64,000 nucleotides of DNA from JAJUFS01 sp964599565 (lineage in GTDB: Bacteria; Pseudomonadota; Gammaproteobacteria; Natronospirales; JAJUFS01). Each line of letters starts with the position of its first letter. Positions within the stretch are counted from its first letter, which is position 1. Shown here in pieces: positions 35,313 through 44,147 of this stretch. The position numbers were made by a program, and so were the translations under genes. Location of the stretch: the NCBI GenBank assembly GCA_964599565.1, contig CAZRFE010000006.1, forward strand, positions 3,368 to 67,367, in the 5' to 3' direction. A model generated the notes under the pieces. That model was not told the DNA's origin. It saw only the letters and a list, made by a program, of their open reading frames with translations, and did no database searches.

Positions 35313-36314
35313 ATGCCGCATACCGATTCCCGTGTCGCCGTGCTCGGCGCCGGCTCCTGGGGCACGGCGCTTGCGATCCAGCTCGCCCGCAGCGGACGCC
35401 GCGTGCTGCTGTGGGGACGTGAAGCATCCATGCAGCGCGCGATGCGCGATGCGCGCGAGAATTCCCGTTACCTTCCCGGCTGCACGTTCCCCGCGTCGCT
35501 CGATGTCGTGGAATCGCTCGGCGATGCGCTGCGCGCGGAGGAAATTCTCGTCGTGGTGCCAAGCCATGCGATGCGCGAGCTGATCGACGCGATGCGTGCC
35601 GCGGGACGACAGCCCGCGCGCCTGGCATGGGCGACGAAAGGTCTCGAACCGCACACCGCGAAGCTCGTGCATGAAGTTGTCGGCGAGGAACTCGGCGACA
35701 TTCCGATGGCGGTGCTGTCGGGGCCGACGTTCGCGCGCGAAGTCGGCAGGGGCCTGCCGACGGCAATCACGGTTGCGGGCGATCCCGATCTCGCGGACTT
35801 CATGGCCGAAGCGCTGCACGGGCGGCAGTTCCGCGCCTATACGTCCAGCGACATGGCCGGCGTCGAAGTCGGCGGCGCCGCCAAGAACGTCATCGCGATC
35901 GGCGCCGGTCTTTCCGACGGTCTTGGCTTCGGCGCGAACGCGCGCGTTGCGCTCATCACGCGCGGCCTCGCGGAGATCATGCGGCTCGGTCGCGCGATGG
36001 GCGCGCAGACGGAAACCTTTCTCGGTCTCGCCGGCATGGGCGATCTCGTGCTTACCTGCACCGACGACCAGTCGCGCAACCGCCGCATGGGACTCGCGCT
36101 TGCCGCGGGCAAATCGCAGGACGAAGCGCGGCGCGAGATCGACCAGGTGGTGGAAGGCGTGTCCGCGGCGCGCGAAGTGCGCCGGCTTGCCGAACGCCAC
36201 GGCGTGGAAATGCCGATCACGGAAAGCATCTACCAGGTGCTGTTCGACGGCATGCACCCGCGCGACGTGGTGACGGCGCTGTTCGAACGCGAGCGCAAGG
36301 CCGAGACAACCTGA
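35313..36314 (+). CDS. gpsA: Glycerol-3-phosphate dehydrogenase [NAD(P)+]
   Basis: This 333-residue enzyme reduces dihydroxyacetone phosphate to sn-glycerol 3-phosphate for phospholipid synthesis. The N-terminal NAD(P) site is VAVLGAGSWGTALAIQLA. The catalytic Lys lies in GGAAKNVIAIGAGLSDGLG, preceded by SGPTFAREV. The C-terminal helical domain includes GDLVLTCTDDQSRNRRMG. It is the last gene of the yibN-grxC-secB-gpsA operon; trmL converges on it with a 3-base gap. Confidence 0.97.
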   Translation: MPHTDSRVAVLGAGSWGTALAIQLARSGRRVLLWGREASMQRAMRDARENSRYLPGCTFPASLDVVESLGDALRAEEILVVVPSHAMRELIDAMRAAGRQPARLAWATKGLEPHTAKLVHEVVGEELGDIPMAVLSGPTFAREVGRGLPTAITVAGDPDLADFMAEALHGRQFRAYTSSDMAGVEVGGAAKNVIAIGAGLSDGLGFGANARVALITRGLAEIMRLGRAMGAQTETFLGLAGMGDLVLTCTDDQSRNRRMGLALAAGKSQDEARREIDQVVEGVSAAREVRRLAERHGVEMPITESIYQVLFDGMHPRDVVTALFERERKAETT

Positions 36315-36317
36315 GCG

Positions 36318-36785
36318 TCAAACGCCTTCCGCGCCCTCGAAACCGTTCTGCCGCCAGGCCTCGAACACCGCAACCGCCACGGCATTGGAAAGATTGAGGC
36401 TGCGATTGCCCGGCCGCATCGGCAGCCGCAGGCGGCGGTCGTCCGCGAAACCGGCCAGCACGTCCTCGGGCAATCCCCGCGTTTCGCGGCCGAACAGCAA
36501 CCCGTCGCCCGGCCGGAATGCCGCCTGCACGTGATGGCGCGAGGCGTTGCGGGTGAATGCGTAGATTTCTCCCGGCACCGCCGCCCGCGCGTCGGCGAGC
36601 GCGTCATGCACGCGCACGTCCGCCCACTCGCGGTAATCCAGCCCGGCACGCCGCAGGCGCGGTTCATCGAGTTCGAAACCGAGCGGGCGCACGAGATGCA
36701 GTGTGCAGCCGGTGTTCGCGGCCAGCCGGATGGCATTGCCGGTGTTGGGCGGAATTTCCGGCTGGTAAAGTAGAATGTGAAACAC
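36318..36785 (-). CDS. trmL: tRNA (cytidine/uridine-2'-O)-methyltransferase TrmL
   Basis: This 155-residue SPOUT enzyme methylates the 2'-OH of the wobble base in tRNA-Leu. It starts with GTG at 36785, giving FHILLYQPEIPPNTGNAIRL, which aligns with the E. coli TrmL N-terminus. Knot motifs LLFGRETRGLPEDVL and RSLNLSNAVAVAVFEAWRQ are intact. It is divergent from the DHODH gene and convergent with gpsA. Confidence 0.94.
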   Translation of the reverse strand: MFHILLYQPEIPPNTGNAIRLAANTGCTLHLVRPLGFELDEPRLRRAGLDYREWADVRVHDALADARAAVPGEIYAFTRNASRHHVQAAFRPGDGLLFGRETRGLPEDVLAGFADDRRLRLPMRPGNRSLNLSNAVAVAVFEAWRQNGFEGAEGV

Positions 36786-36838
36786 GTCGAGACTCGCGCT
36801 GCCGTGAGCCGGACAGCCTGATGCAGGAACATACCCCG

Positions 36839-37804
36839 ATGAACGAACCCGCAGCCAACCTGAATCCGCTTGCACTCGACTTCTGCGGCATGCGGTTCGA
36901 GTCCCCGATCGTGCTCTTGTCCGGGTGCGTCGGGTTCGGCGAAGAATATACGCGCGTCGAAGGCTTTTCCAACCGCGATGCGGGCGCGATCTGTCTCAAG
37001 GGCACGACGGAAAAGCCGCGGCTCGGCAATCCGCCGCACCGGATCATGGAAACGCCCATGGGCATGCTGAACGCCATCGGCCTGCAGAATCCCGGCGTCG
37101 ATCATGTCGTCGATCACATCCTGCCGACGCTCGACTTCAGCGAGACGCGCTTCATCGCGAACATTTCCGGTTCGACGCTGGAAGAATATGTCGCCGTCGC
37201 GCGTCGTTTCGACGACTCGCCCATCGACGCCATGGAAATCAACATTTCCTGCCCGAACGTGAAGGAAGGCGGCGTGCAGTTCGGCAACGACCCGGACATG
37301 TCCGCGCGCGTGGTTGCGGCCGTGCGCGCCGTGACGAAGAAGCCGCTCATCACCAAGCTTTCACCGAACCAGACCGACATCCAGGAAAATGCCCGGCGCT
37401 GCATCGAGGCCGGCACCGATGCGTTCGCCGTCATCAACACGCTCATGGGCATGGCAGTGGATGCCGAGAAGCGCGCCGCGATCATCGGCAACATCCAGGG
37501 CGGGCTGTCGGGCCCCGCGATCAAGCCGATCGCGCTGCTGAAGGTCTGGCAGGTATCGCAGGTTGCAGCCCCGCACGGCATTCCCATCATCGGGCAGGGC
37601 GGCATCGCGTCCGCGGAAGACGCCCTGGAATTCCTGGTCGCCGGCGCGAGCGCCGTCGGCGTCGGCACCGCGCTTTTCTATGACCCGCTGATCTGTCCGA
37701 AGATCAATCGCGGCATCACTGACTATCTCGCGCGCCATTCCCTGAGAAACGTGCGCGAGATCATCGGCAGTCTCGCCACCGGCCAGCGTGCGGGCTGCGC
37801 GTGA
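36839..37804 (+). CDS. pyrD: Dihydroorotate dehydrogenase, class 1B-like catalytic subunit
   Basis: This protein of about 321 residues is an FMN-binding TIM-barrel enzyme. Diagnostic regions are SGCVGFGEEYTRVEGF near residue 30, the substrate loop MLNAIGLQNPGVD, the catalytic Cys in EINISCPNVKEGGVQFG, and the FMN-phosphate segment IIGQGGIASAEDALEF with ASAVGVGTA. These match class 1B PyrD (Gram-positive type), which pairs with the iron-sulfur/FAD subunit PyrK. No pyrK is adjacent. Most gammaproteobacteria use the class 2 membrane enzyme, so its role and electron acceptor are open. Start at 36839 is chosen with AGGA 11 bases upstream; 36821 is an alternative. Confidence 0.88.
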   Translation: MNEPAANLNPLALDFCGMRFESPIVLLSGCVGFGEEYTRVEGFSNRDAGAICLKGTTEKPRLGNPPHRIMETPMGMLNAIGLQNPGVDHVVDHILPTLDFSETRFIANISGSTLEEYVAVARRFDDSPIDAMEINISCPNVKEGGVQFGNDPDMSARVVAAVRAVTKKPLITKLSPNQTDIQENARRCIEAGTDAFAVINTLMGMAVDAEKRAAIIGNIQGGLSGPAIKPIALLKVWQVSQVAAPHGIPIIGQGGIASAEDALEFLVAGASAVGVGTALFYDPLICPKINRGITDYLARHSLRNVREIIGSLATGQRAGCA

Positions 37805-37833
37805 CCGTCCTCCGAGAATACCCTCATCATTCC

Positions 37834-37861
37834 AAGACAAATTCTTTTCCCGCTGTAAGAT
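37834..37861 (+). promoter_or_regulatory. Candidate promoter for the MSHA locus
   Basis: AAGACA (37834-37839) and TAAGAT (37856-37861) are partial -35 and -10 matches with a 16-base spacer, in the 176-base gap between the pyrD-like stop and mshI. The local sequence is AT-richer than its surroundings. This would leave a leader of about 113 bases. Confidence 0.4.
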
Positions 37862-37980
37862 ATGGCGCCTGTGGGTTACCGCGAACGCGCTGGTAATCCC
37901 TGTGCATGTTCAATCCGCCGCAGGGGCGCGGCAGCAGATCCGCCGGAAATGCCGGCACGACGATCTGCATTCGATGAGGG

Positions 37981-38916
37981 ATGCGAGGGTTGGGTTTCTT
38001 CCGGAAAAAGCTGCGCAATGACGGCCTGACAGCCGTCGTCGTCGCGCGCGATCGCGGTCACATCGTCACCGTCGCGCGTCATCGTGCGCGCGCGCCGCGC
38101 GTCATCTTTCATCACGTCCTGTCACCCGGAAGCGACGCCGCCGACCTGCGGCGCGCACTTGAACGCGGCGCAGCGAAACGCTTTCCCGCCGGCACGCTGC
38201 TCGATCGCAACGACTACCAGCTGCTGCTCGTCGAAGCGCCCGACGTGCGGCCCGACGAACTGCGCGCCGCGATACGCTGGCGCATCAGGGACCTTGTCGG
38301 GTTTCACATCGATGATGCGGTCATCGATGTCTTCGAGATTCCGGGTCAGCGCCACGCAAACCGCAACCGCATGATGTATGCCGTCGCCGCGCGCTCACGC
38401 CGTGTCACCGAACGTGCGCAGATGCTCGATGACGCAGGCCTGCATGCCGACGTTGTCGACATTCCGGAGATGGCGTTGCGAAATTTCGCAACGCTGCTGC
38501 CCGAGGAGTCGCGCGGCATCGCGCTGATTCATCTCATCGCGGATGGCGGTGTCATCATCGTCTCCCGCCAGGGAACGCTGTTCCTCGCACGGCGGCTTGA
38601 TGTCGGCATGCGCGCGCTGCAGGACGCCGATGGCGACGAGCAGTCGAGACTGTGCGAAGGCGTGCTGCTTGAAGTGCAGCGTTCGCTCGATTACTACGAA
38701 AGCCATTTCCCGCACGGACCGGTCGGCGCGATCGCGCTGACACCGACCGCGGCTGCAACCGCGCTCGCCGGCTACCTGCCCCGCCGGCTGGAAACGCCGA
38801 TCCTGATGCCGCAGCTTGAAGACCTGCTGGAATTCGATGCAATGACGGGCGAGCCGGACGGCGAATTCATCCTCGCCCTCGGTGCGGCGCTGCGCCACGA
38901 GACGCGCTCGCCATGA
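37981..38916 (+). CDS. mshI: MSHA biogenesis protein MshI (PilM-like)
   Basis: This 311-residue cytoplasmic protein has the actin-like PilM/MshI architecture: an N-terminal segment FFRKKLRNDGLTAVVVARDR, a middle IRWRIRDLVGFHIDDAVIDV, and later VQRSLDYYESHFPHGPVGAI. It should form the cytoplasmic ring of the pilus assembly platform and bind the next protein. Its stop overlaps the start of that PilN-like gene (ATGA). The order that follows is the Vibrio/Shewanella MSHA order, which fixes the identity. Confidence 0.9.
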   Translation: MRGLGFFRKKLRNDGLTAVVVARDRGHIVTVARHRARAPRVIFHHVLSPGSDAADLRRALERGAAKRFPAGTLLDRNDYQLLLVEAPDVRPDELRAAIRWRIRDLVGFHIDDAVIDVFEIPGQRHANRNRMMYAVAARSRRVTERAQMLDDAGLHADVVDIPEMALRNFATLLPEESRGIALIHLIADGGVIIVSRQGTLFLARRLDVGMRALQDADGDEQSRLCEGVLLEVQRSLDYYESHFPHGPVGAIALTPTAAATALAGYLPRRLETPILMPQLEDLLEFDAMTGEPDGEFILALGAALRHETRSP

Positions 38917-39524
38917 TGCAGCAGGTCAACCTCTACCAGCCGATCCTGCGCCGCGAGAAGAAGGTCTTCTCCGCGATCACCATGCTGTGGATGCTTCTGG
39001 TCGTCGCCGCGCTGATGCTGCTCGTGCATGCGTTCAGCCGCTGGCAGCTTGCCGCGCTCGAGCACGAGAACGTGCGGCTGCACGTTCAGCAACGCGAGCT
39101 CGCCGCACAGGTCGCAACGCTGTCGCGGAATCTCGGCGTACGCGCCGAGAGCCGCGAACGGCGTCGCGAAGCGGAAGCCGTGCAGCACGAGCTGCGGCTG
39201 AAACGCGAACTGCTCGCACGCATGCATGACCGGGCAACATCGCCCGCCGCCGGTTTCTCGGAATCCTTCGCCGCACTGGCGCGTCAGCAGGTGCACGGCC
39301 TGTGGCTGACGAACGTGGAACTTCACAACGACGACAGCGGGCGTCACGTTGCGTTGCGCGGCATGACGTTGCACGCGCAGTTCGTACCGCAGCTTGTGCG
39401 GCAGCTTGGCGAGGAGGCGGCGTTCCGCGGACTGCGCTTCCGTCAACTGCGTGTATTCCAGCCGGCGAATGCCGAACGCGAAGTGCTCGCGTTCGAGCTT
39501 TCCACGGCGGAGACGCAACCATGA
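38913..39524 (+). CDS. PilN-like MSHA assembly protein
   Basis: This 203-residue protein begins with MQQVNLYQPILRREKKVFSA, a PilN-like N-terminus (V-N-L-Y motif) that binds the PilM-type partner. One membrane helix (residues about 24-43) and a coiled coil (about residues 48-105) follow, then a small periplasmic domain. In Vibrio this function is sometimes fused to or annotated with MshI. It overlaps mshI at its start and mshJ at its end, so the three are translated together. Confidence 0.88.
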   Translation: MMQQVNLYQPILRREKKVFSAITMLWMLLVVAALMLLVHAFSRWQLAALEHENVRLHVQQRELAAQVATLSRNLGVRAESRERRREAEAVQHELRLKRELLARMHDRATSPAAGFSESFAALARQQVHGLWLTNVELHNDDSGRHVALRGMTLHAQFVPQLVRQLGEEAAFRGLRFRQLRVFQPANAEREVLAFELSTAETQP

Positions 39525-40186
39525 ACCTTCGTCAGCGCATGCAGCAGCTGACGGCGCAGATCGACGCACTGTCGCTGCGCGAGCGCGCGATATTGATGCT
39601 CGGCGCGTTCATGGTCCTCTTCCTGCTGTGGGACCGCATGCTGATGGCCGACATCACGCGCCGTGGTGCGGCGGTGAATGCCGAGATCACCACGACGCGT
39701 ACGGACATCGGCAGGCTGAACACCGCGATTGCGAATGTCGCGCACGCGCGGGGCGACGATCCGGATGCCGTGCTTCGCGCGCAGATCGATGCCGCCCGCC
39801 GCGATATCGCCCGCATCGACAACGCGCTGGCGGAGCGCGCGGGACAGGTGATTCCGCCCGGTGAAATGGCCGATGTGCTGCAGGAAATCCTGCAGCGCCA
39901 GCAACGGCTGAAACTCGTCAGCATGACGAGCCTGCCGCCGGAAGCGCTGCTGACCGCGGACGAGGAACGCGAAGCGGGGCTTAACGGCTCGATCTACCGT
40001 CACGGTCTCGAGTTCGAGATCGAAGGGCGCTACCTCGATGTGCTTGGCTATTTGCGTGAACTCGAATCGCTGCAATGGCAGTTCTCCTGGGACGCGCTCG
40101 AACTCGAGAGCATCGAGTATCCCGTGAACCGCGTGCGCATCCGTGTGCATTCGCTGAACCTCGAGGAGGGCTGGCTCGGTGTCTGA
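39521..40186 (+). CDS. mshJ: MSHA biogenesis protein MshJ (PilO-like)
   Basis: This 221-residue protein has a short cytoplasmic part, one membrane helix (residues 24-40, AILMLGAFMVLFLLW), a coiled coil, and a periplasmic ferredoxin-like half (IYRHGLEFEIEGRYLDVLGY). This is the PilO/MshJ layout. It probably dimerises with the PilN-like protein and aligns the inner-membrane platform with the secretin. Start overlaps the preceding stop (ATGA). Confidence 0.88.
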   Translation: MNLRQRMQQLTAQIDALSLRERAILMLGAFMVLFLLWDRMLMADITRRGAAVNAEITTTRTDIGRLNTAIANVAHARGDDPDAVLRAQIDAARRDIARIDNALAERAGQVIPPGEMADVLQEILQRQQRLKLVSMTSLPPEALLTADEEREAGLNGSIYRHGLEFEIEGRYLDVLGYLRELESLQWQFSWDALELESIEYPVNRVRIRVHSLNLEEGWLGV

Positions 40187-40535
40187 CGCATTCGCATACC
40201 GCGCACTCACCTGCGCATTCATCCTCGCGGCGCTTCCCGCAGCTGCCGGCGAACTCGCCGATCCGACACGGCCAGGTTACCTGCCGCCCGCAACCGCGCC
40301 GGCGACAGGTGTTCGCGCTCCGTCGTGGCGCGTGGAATCCATCATCGTGTCGCCCGGCCGGCGGCTCGCGGTGATCAACGGCCGTGTCGTTGCGGTGAAC
40401 GATCGCGTCGGCGGCGCACGCGTCGTGGAAATAACGCCGTACGAAGTACGTCTCGAATACCAGGGCGAAACCCGCCGCGCCGCGCTGGTGCCAGCCCGGG
40501 TCAAGCACCCGGCGAACTCAACGGTGGAACAATGA
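40179..40535 (+). CDS. mshK: MSHA biogenesis protein MshK (PilP-like)
   Basis: This 118-residue protein starts with GTG at 40179, 8 bases inside mshJ, preceded by GAGGAGGG. A signal peptide (LTCAFILAALPAAAG) and the motif ADPTRPGYLPP followed by WRVESIIVSPGRRLAVING match the MshK/PilP type of secretin-associated protein (DPTRP and I-I-S-R/G-R-A-I-N-G). It should link the inner-membrane complex to MshL. Confidence 0.88.
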   Translation: MSDAFAYRALTCAFILAALPAAAGELADPTRPGYLPPATAPATGVRAPSWRVESIIVSPGRRLAVINGRVVAVNDRVGGARVVEITPYEVRLEYQGETRRAALVPARVKHPANSTVEQ

Positions 40536-42205
40536 AATCGCACGCACTACGCAGGGTGATGTGGGTGACGGCCGTGCTCCTTGCGAGCGGCTGCGCATCG
40601 GGTGGACGCGGCAGCATCGATACTCGCCAGGACATCGCCGATGCGCTTCAAGCCGAACCCGTGCACGAGGTCGTCGCGCCGAGCGAGGCGACGGCCGCGC
40701 TCATGCCGCCATCGACGCTCTCTCTCGGCCTGCCCGGCGTGCACGAGCCGCGCTTCGATGTGATCGTCGATGGCGCGGATGCGCGCAGCTTCTTCATGAG
40801 TCTCGTGAAGGACACGACGTACAACGTCGTCGTGCATCCGGATGTCAGGGGCCGCGTCTCGCTGACGCTGAAGAACGTCACGGTGCCACAGGTGATGTCC
40901 ATCGTGCGCGACGTCTACGGCTACGATTTCCGCGAAACCGCAAGCGGTTTCATGGTGCTGCCCGCCACCATCCAGTCGCGCATCTACCAGGTCGATTACC
41001 TCGACCTCGAACGCACGGGGAAATCCGAAACGCGCGTCAGCTCCGGTGCGCTGAGCGGCGGACAGGGCCTGGACGATGACGCACAGCGCACGGGCGGCGT
41101 ATTCAGCAATGGCGCGAACAATGTTGTCGTTCGCCCGAGCACGATGATTGAAACCAGCAATGCGTCGGATTTCTGGGCGACGCTTGCCGCCACGCTCAAC
41201 ACCATGATCGGCGATGCAGCCGATCGCAAGGTGGTGGTGAACGAACAGACGGGCGTGATCATGGTGCGCGCAACGCCGGAAGAACACCGGCATGTCGCCG
41301 AATACCTCGGAACCATCCAGTCGAGCGCGCAGCGCCAGGTCGTGCTCGAAGCGAAGATCATCGAGGTCGAACTCAACGAAGGTTTCCAGGCCGGCATCAA
41401 CTGGGCCTCGCTCGATACCAGCGGCAGCCGCACGGTCACCGCCGGAATGATCGGCGGTGCCGACATGCTCGATGGCGGCGCGTCCGACCTTGCAGGATTG
41501 ACGCGCCTGGTCGGGCCCGACACGCCGCCCGTCACGGCGCTGCCGACATCATTCTTCGGCGGTGCGTTTGCGCTCGCCGTCAATGCGACGAATTTCGATG
41601 CATTCATCGAAGTGCTCGAATCGCAGGGCGACGCGCGCGTGCTTTCCAGTCCGCGCGTTTCCACGGTGAACAACCAGAAGGCCGTCATCAAGGTCGGCTC
41701 CGATGAATTCTTCGTCACCGGCGTGCAGAGCAACACCACCACCGGAACCGCGACGAACACGAACAACACCGTGCAGCTGACGCCGTTCTTCTCCGGCATC
41801 GCGCTGGACGTCACCCCGCAGATCAGCGCGGCGGGCCATGTGATCCTGCACATCCATCCGTCCGTCAGCGAAGTCACCGACCAGCGCAAGCAGGTGCAGG
41901 TCGGCGGCGAGGTAAGCGCGCTGCCGCTCGCGTTCAGCAATGTGCGCGAGTCGGACAGCGTGATCCGTGCGCGCAGCGGACAGGTCGTGGTGATCGGCGG
42001 GTTGATGAAATCGTCGACGCGCAAGGAAGAAGCCGGCGTACCGCTGCTGAGCGACATCCCCGTGCTCGGCAATCTCTTCCGGCATCAGCGCGAACGCGAG
42101 GTGAAAAGCGAGCTTGTGATACTGCTGCGGCCGCTCGTCATCGGCGCGGATGCGGACTGGAACGGCGTCGTGAACAGGTATCGCGGCCTGCTCGGCGGCG
42201 AATGA
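40532..42205 (+). CDS. mshL: MSHA outer-membrane secretin MshL
   Basis: This 557-residue protein has a lipoprotein signal (VTAVLLASGCASGG). A secretin/TonB-short-N domain (VDGADARSFFMSLVKDTTYN) and an N1-type domain follow, then the C-terminal secretin barrel (about residues 270-545). Secretin features are VLSSPRVSTVNNQKAVIKVG, the Gly-rich IALDVTPQIS and the signature ARSGQVVVIGGLM. It forms the pore through which the MSHA pilus leaves. Its start overlaps the mshK stop. Confidence 0.95.
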   Translation: MKSHALRRVMWVTAVLLASGCASGGRGSIDTRQDIADALQAEPVHEVVAPSEATAALMPPSTLSLGLPGVHEPRFDVIVDGADARSFFMSLVKDTTYNVVVHPDVRGRVSLTLKNVTVPQVMSIVRDVYGYDFRETASGFMVLPATIQSRIYQVDYLDLERTGKSETRVSSGALSGGQGLDDDAQRTGGVFSNGANNVVVRPSTMIETSNASDFWATLAATLNTMIGDAADRKVVVNEQTGVIMVRATPEEHRHVAEYLGTIQSSAQRQVVLEAKIIEVELNEGFQAGINWASLDTSGSRTVTAGMIGGADMLDGGASDLAGLTRLVGPDTPPVTALPTSFFGGAFALAVNATNFDAFIEVLESQGDARVLSSPRVSTVNNQKAVIKVGSDEFFVTGVQSNTTTGTATNTNNTVQLTPFFSGIALDVTPQISAAGHVILHIHPSVSEVTDQRKQVQVGGEVSALPLAFSNVRESDSVIRARSGQVVVIGGLMKSSTRKEEAGVPLLSDIPVLGNLFRHQREREVKSELVILLRPLVIGADADWNGVVNRYRGLLGGE

Positions 42206-43116
42206 CGGAGCACGCGATGTACCTGCAACATTTCGGATTGCGCGAACTGCCCTTCTCGCTGACCCCCGACACGGATTTCTTCTTTGCGTTCCGCAGTCAC
42301 CAGGAAGCGCTCAACGTGCTGCTGGTTGCGCTCGACGGCGGCGAAGGCTTTCTCAAGATTACCGGCGAGGTGGGGCTCGGCAAGACACTGCTCTGTCGCA
42401 CACTGCTGAACGCGCTGCAGGCGCCGTTCGTCACTGCGTACATTCCCAATCCGCATCTTTCGCCGGCCGCGATGCGCCAGGCGATCAGCGATGATCTCGG
42501 GATCATGCCCGCCGCCGGCGCCACGCAACATGACGTCGTGCGCGCGATGACCGCGCGCCTCATCGCACTTGCGCGTGCGGGCCGGCGCGTGGTGGTGATT
42601 CTCGACGAAGCGCAGGAACTTCCGGAGAAGACGCTTGAAGCGGTGCGCCTGCTCACCAATCTTGAAACAGGGAAACGCAAGCTTCTCCAGGTGGTGATGT
42701 TCGGCCAGCCCGAACTCGACCGGCGGCTGCAGCAGGACAGCCTGCGGCAGCTTCGCCAGCGCATCACGTTTTCCTACACGCTCGCGCCGCTCGACCGGCA
42801 TGCAACGCAGAACTACGTGCGGCATCGCCTGCAGGTCGCGGGCCATCGTGGCGCCACGCTGTTCGAGTCGCGCGCGCTTGGCAGGATCCATCGCGCGAGC
42901 CATGGCATTCCGCGGCTGGTGAACGTGCTGTGCCACAAGGCACTGATGGTCGCGTACGGGCGCGGCGCCGAGCATGTCGAAGCGCGTCATGCGCGTCTTG
43001 CCATTGCGGATACCGAAGGCGCGCACTGGCCGCGTGCTGCGGACGCGCCGTTCTCGATATTCGCACCGCTGTCTTCCTGGCTTGCGCAACATGTCCCGGA
43101 GCGCTGGCTGCCATGA
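42202..43116 (+). CDS. mshM: MSHA biogenesis ATPase MshM (ExeA-like)
   Basis: This 304-residue AAA+ ATPase begins MYLQHFGLRELPFSLTPDTD, the usual ExeA/MshM N-terminus. Walker A is GEVGLGKT near residue 57 and Walker B is VVVILDEAQEL near residue 132, with arginine-rich sensor segments after. ExeA-like ATPases help assemble secretins with the peptidoglycan layer. ATG at 42202 overlaps the mshL stop; ATG at 42217 would give the conserved start. Confidence 0.92.
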   Translation: MTEHAMYLQHFGLRELPFSLTPDTDFFFAFRSHQEALNVLLVALDGGEGFLKITGEVGLGKTLLCRTLLNALQAPFVTAYIPNPHLSPAAMRQAISDDLGIMPAAGATQHDVVRAMTARLIALARAGRRVVVILDEAQELPEKTLEAVRLLTNLETGKRKLLQVVMFGQPELDRRLQQDSLRQLRQRITFSYTLAPLDRHATQNYVRHRLQVAGHRGATLFESRALGRIHRASHGIPRLVNVLCHKALMVAYGRGAEHVEARHARLAIADTEGAHWPRAADAPFSIFAPLSSWLAQHVPERWLP

Positions 43117-44147
43117 GTCTCATCAACGAAATGCTCAAGGACCTCGAAGCGCGCGGTGACCGCACGAACATCGCACGCGATGTGCACTGCATCGCCGATC
43201 GCGGCCGGCCGCGGATGAATCGCGCACTGCTTGCCTTGTGCGCACTGCTCGCGCTGATGCTCGCAGCGCTGATCTACCGCTCGCATGCAAGCGCGCACGC
43301 GGGTGCGCGCGCCGCAGAAACGTCCAACGGTGTTGCCGTCACCGAAACGGCAGCGGCGACGGAAGTCCCCGAACCGCTGCGTGCAACGCCGGATACCTCG
43401 GTCGACACCACGGCACCGATCGCCGCAGACACGCCGGACAAGGTGCTGCCGGTCGCGCAGGAAGCCGCCCCGGCATCGCGCACACCAGCGACCGGGGAAT
43501 CGCGCGTGTCCGAGCCGGATGCTGCCGCGAAGGATGCCGATGCAACGCTGATCGTGCGCCGGCACGAGGCGAGCGACGCGGACCGTCGCGCGCGCGCTGC
43601 CCGTGACGGTTTCGCCGCGCTGCAGGGCGGTGACTGGAACGTATCCGCCCGCCTGCTCGCGGAACTTGTTGCCATCGAACCCGCGAACGACGATGCGCGC
43701 GAAGGCCTTGCGATTTCGCTCATGCAGACGGGACGCGTCGCGGAAGTCGAAGGCGTGCTGCTCGACGGTCTCGCCGTCGGTACGGCGCCCGCGCGCTTCG
43801 CGAAATTGCGCGCGCGCGTGCTGGCGTCGCGAGGAGATGTCGGCGGCGCCTTGCAGGGTCTTTCGGTGGCCGTACCGGATGTTGCCGACGATGCGGAGTT
43901 TCACGCACTGCGCGCCGCGCTCGCGCAGCGTTCCGGCGATTTCGCGCTTGCCGCACAGACCTATCGCCGGCTCGTCGCGCGCGAGCCGGCAAACGCAACC
44001 TGGCAGGCGGGACTCGCCATGGCACTGGATGCCACGGGCGATCACACGGGTGCGCGCGATGCTTACCAGCGCGCGATGGCAGCGGGCGGGCTCGACGCCG
44101 CGCTGCGCGCGCACGTCGAGCGGCGCCTTCGCGCGCTGCAGGAATGA
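43113..44147 (+). CDS. mshN: MSHA biogenesis protein MshN (TPR protein)
   Basis: This 344-residue protein begins MSLINEMLKDLEARGD, the typical MshN/GspB-like N-terminus. A membrane helix (about residues 34-50) and a low-complexity Ala/Pro/Thr/Glu stretch (about 60-145) follow. The C-terminal half has tetratricopeptide-like repeats (AARDGFAALQGGDWNVSARL, FALAAQTYRRLVAREPANAT). It should be a periplasmic adaptor of the secretion platform. The start overlaps mshM and the end overlaps mshE. Confidence 0.9.
   Translation: MSLINEMLKDLEARGDRTNIARDVHCIADRGRPRMNRALLALCALLALMLAALIYRSHASAHAGARAAETSNGVAVTETAAATEVPEPLRATPDTSVDTTAPIAADTPDKVLPVAQEAAPASRTPATGESRVSEPDAAAKDADATLIVRRHEASDADRRARAARDGFAALQGGDWNVSARLLAELVAIEPANDDAREGLAISLMQTGRVAEVEGVLLDGLAVGTAPARFAKLRARVLASRGDVGGALQGLSVAVPDVADDAEFHALRAALAQRSGDFALAAQTYRRLVAREPANATWQAGLAMALDATGDHTGARDAYQRAMAAGGLDAALRAHVERRLRALQE

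Noticed and set aside
37892..37905. GG-N10-GC pattern upstream of mshI suggesting sigma-54.
   Set aside because: Only the invariant GG and GC fit; the -24 lacks CACG and the -12 reads GTGC, so it is much weaker than the glnA site and probably chance.
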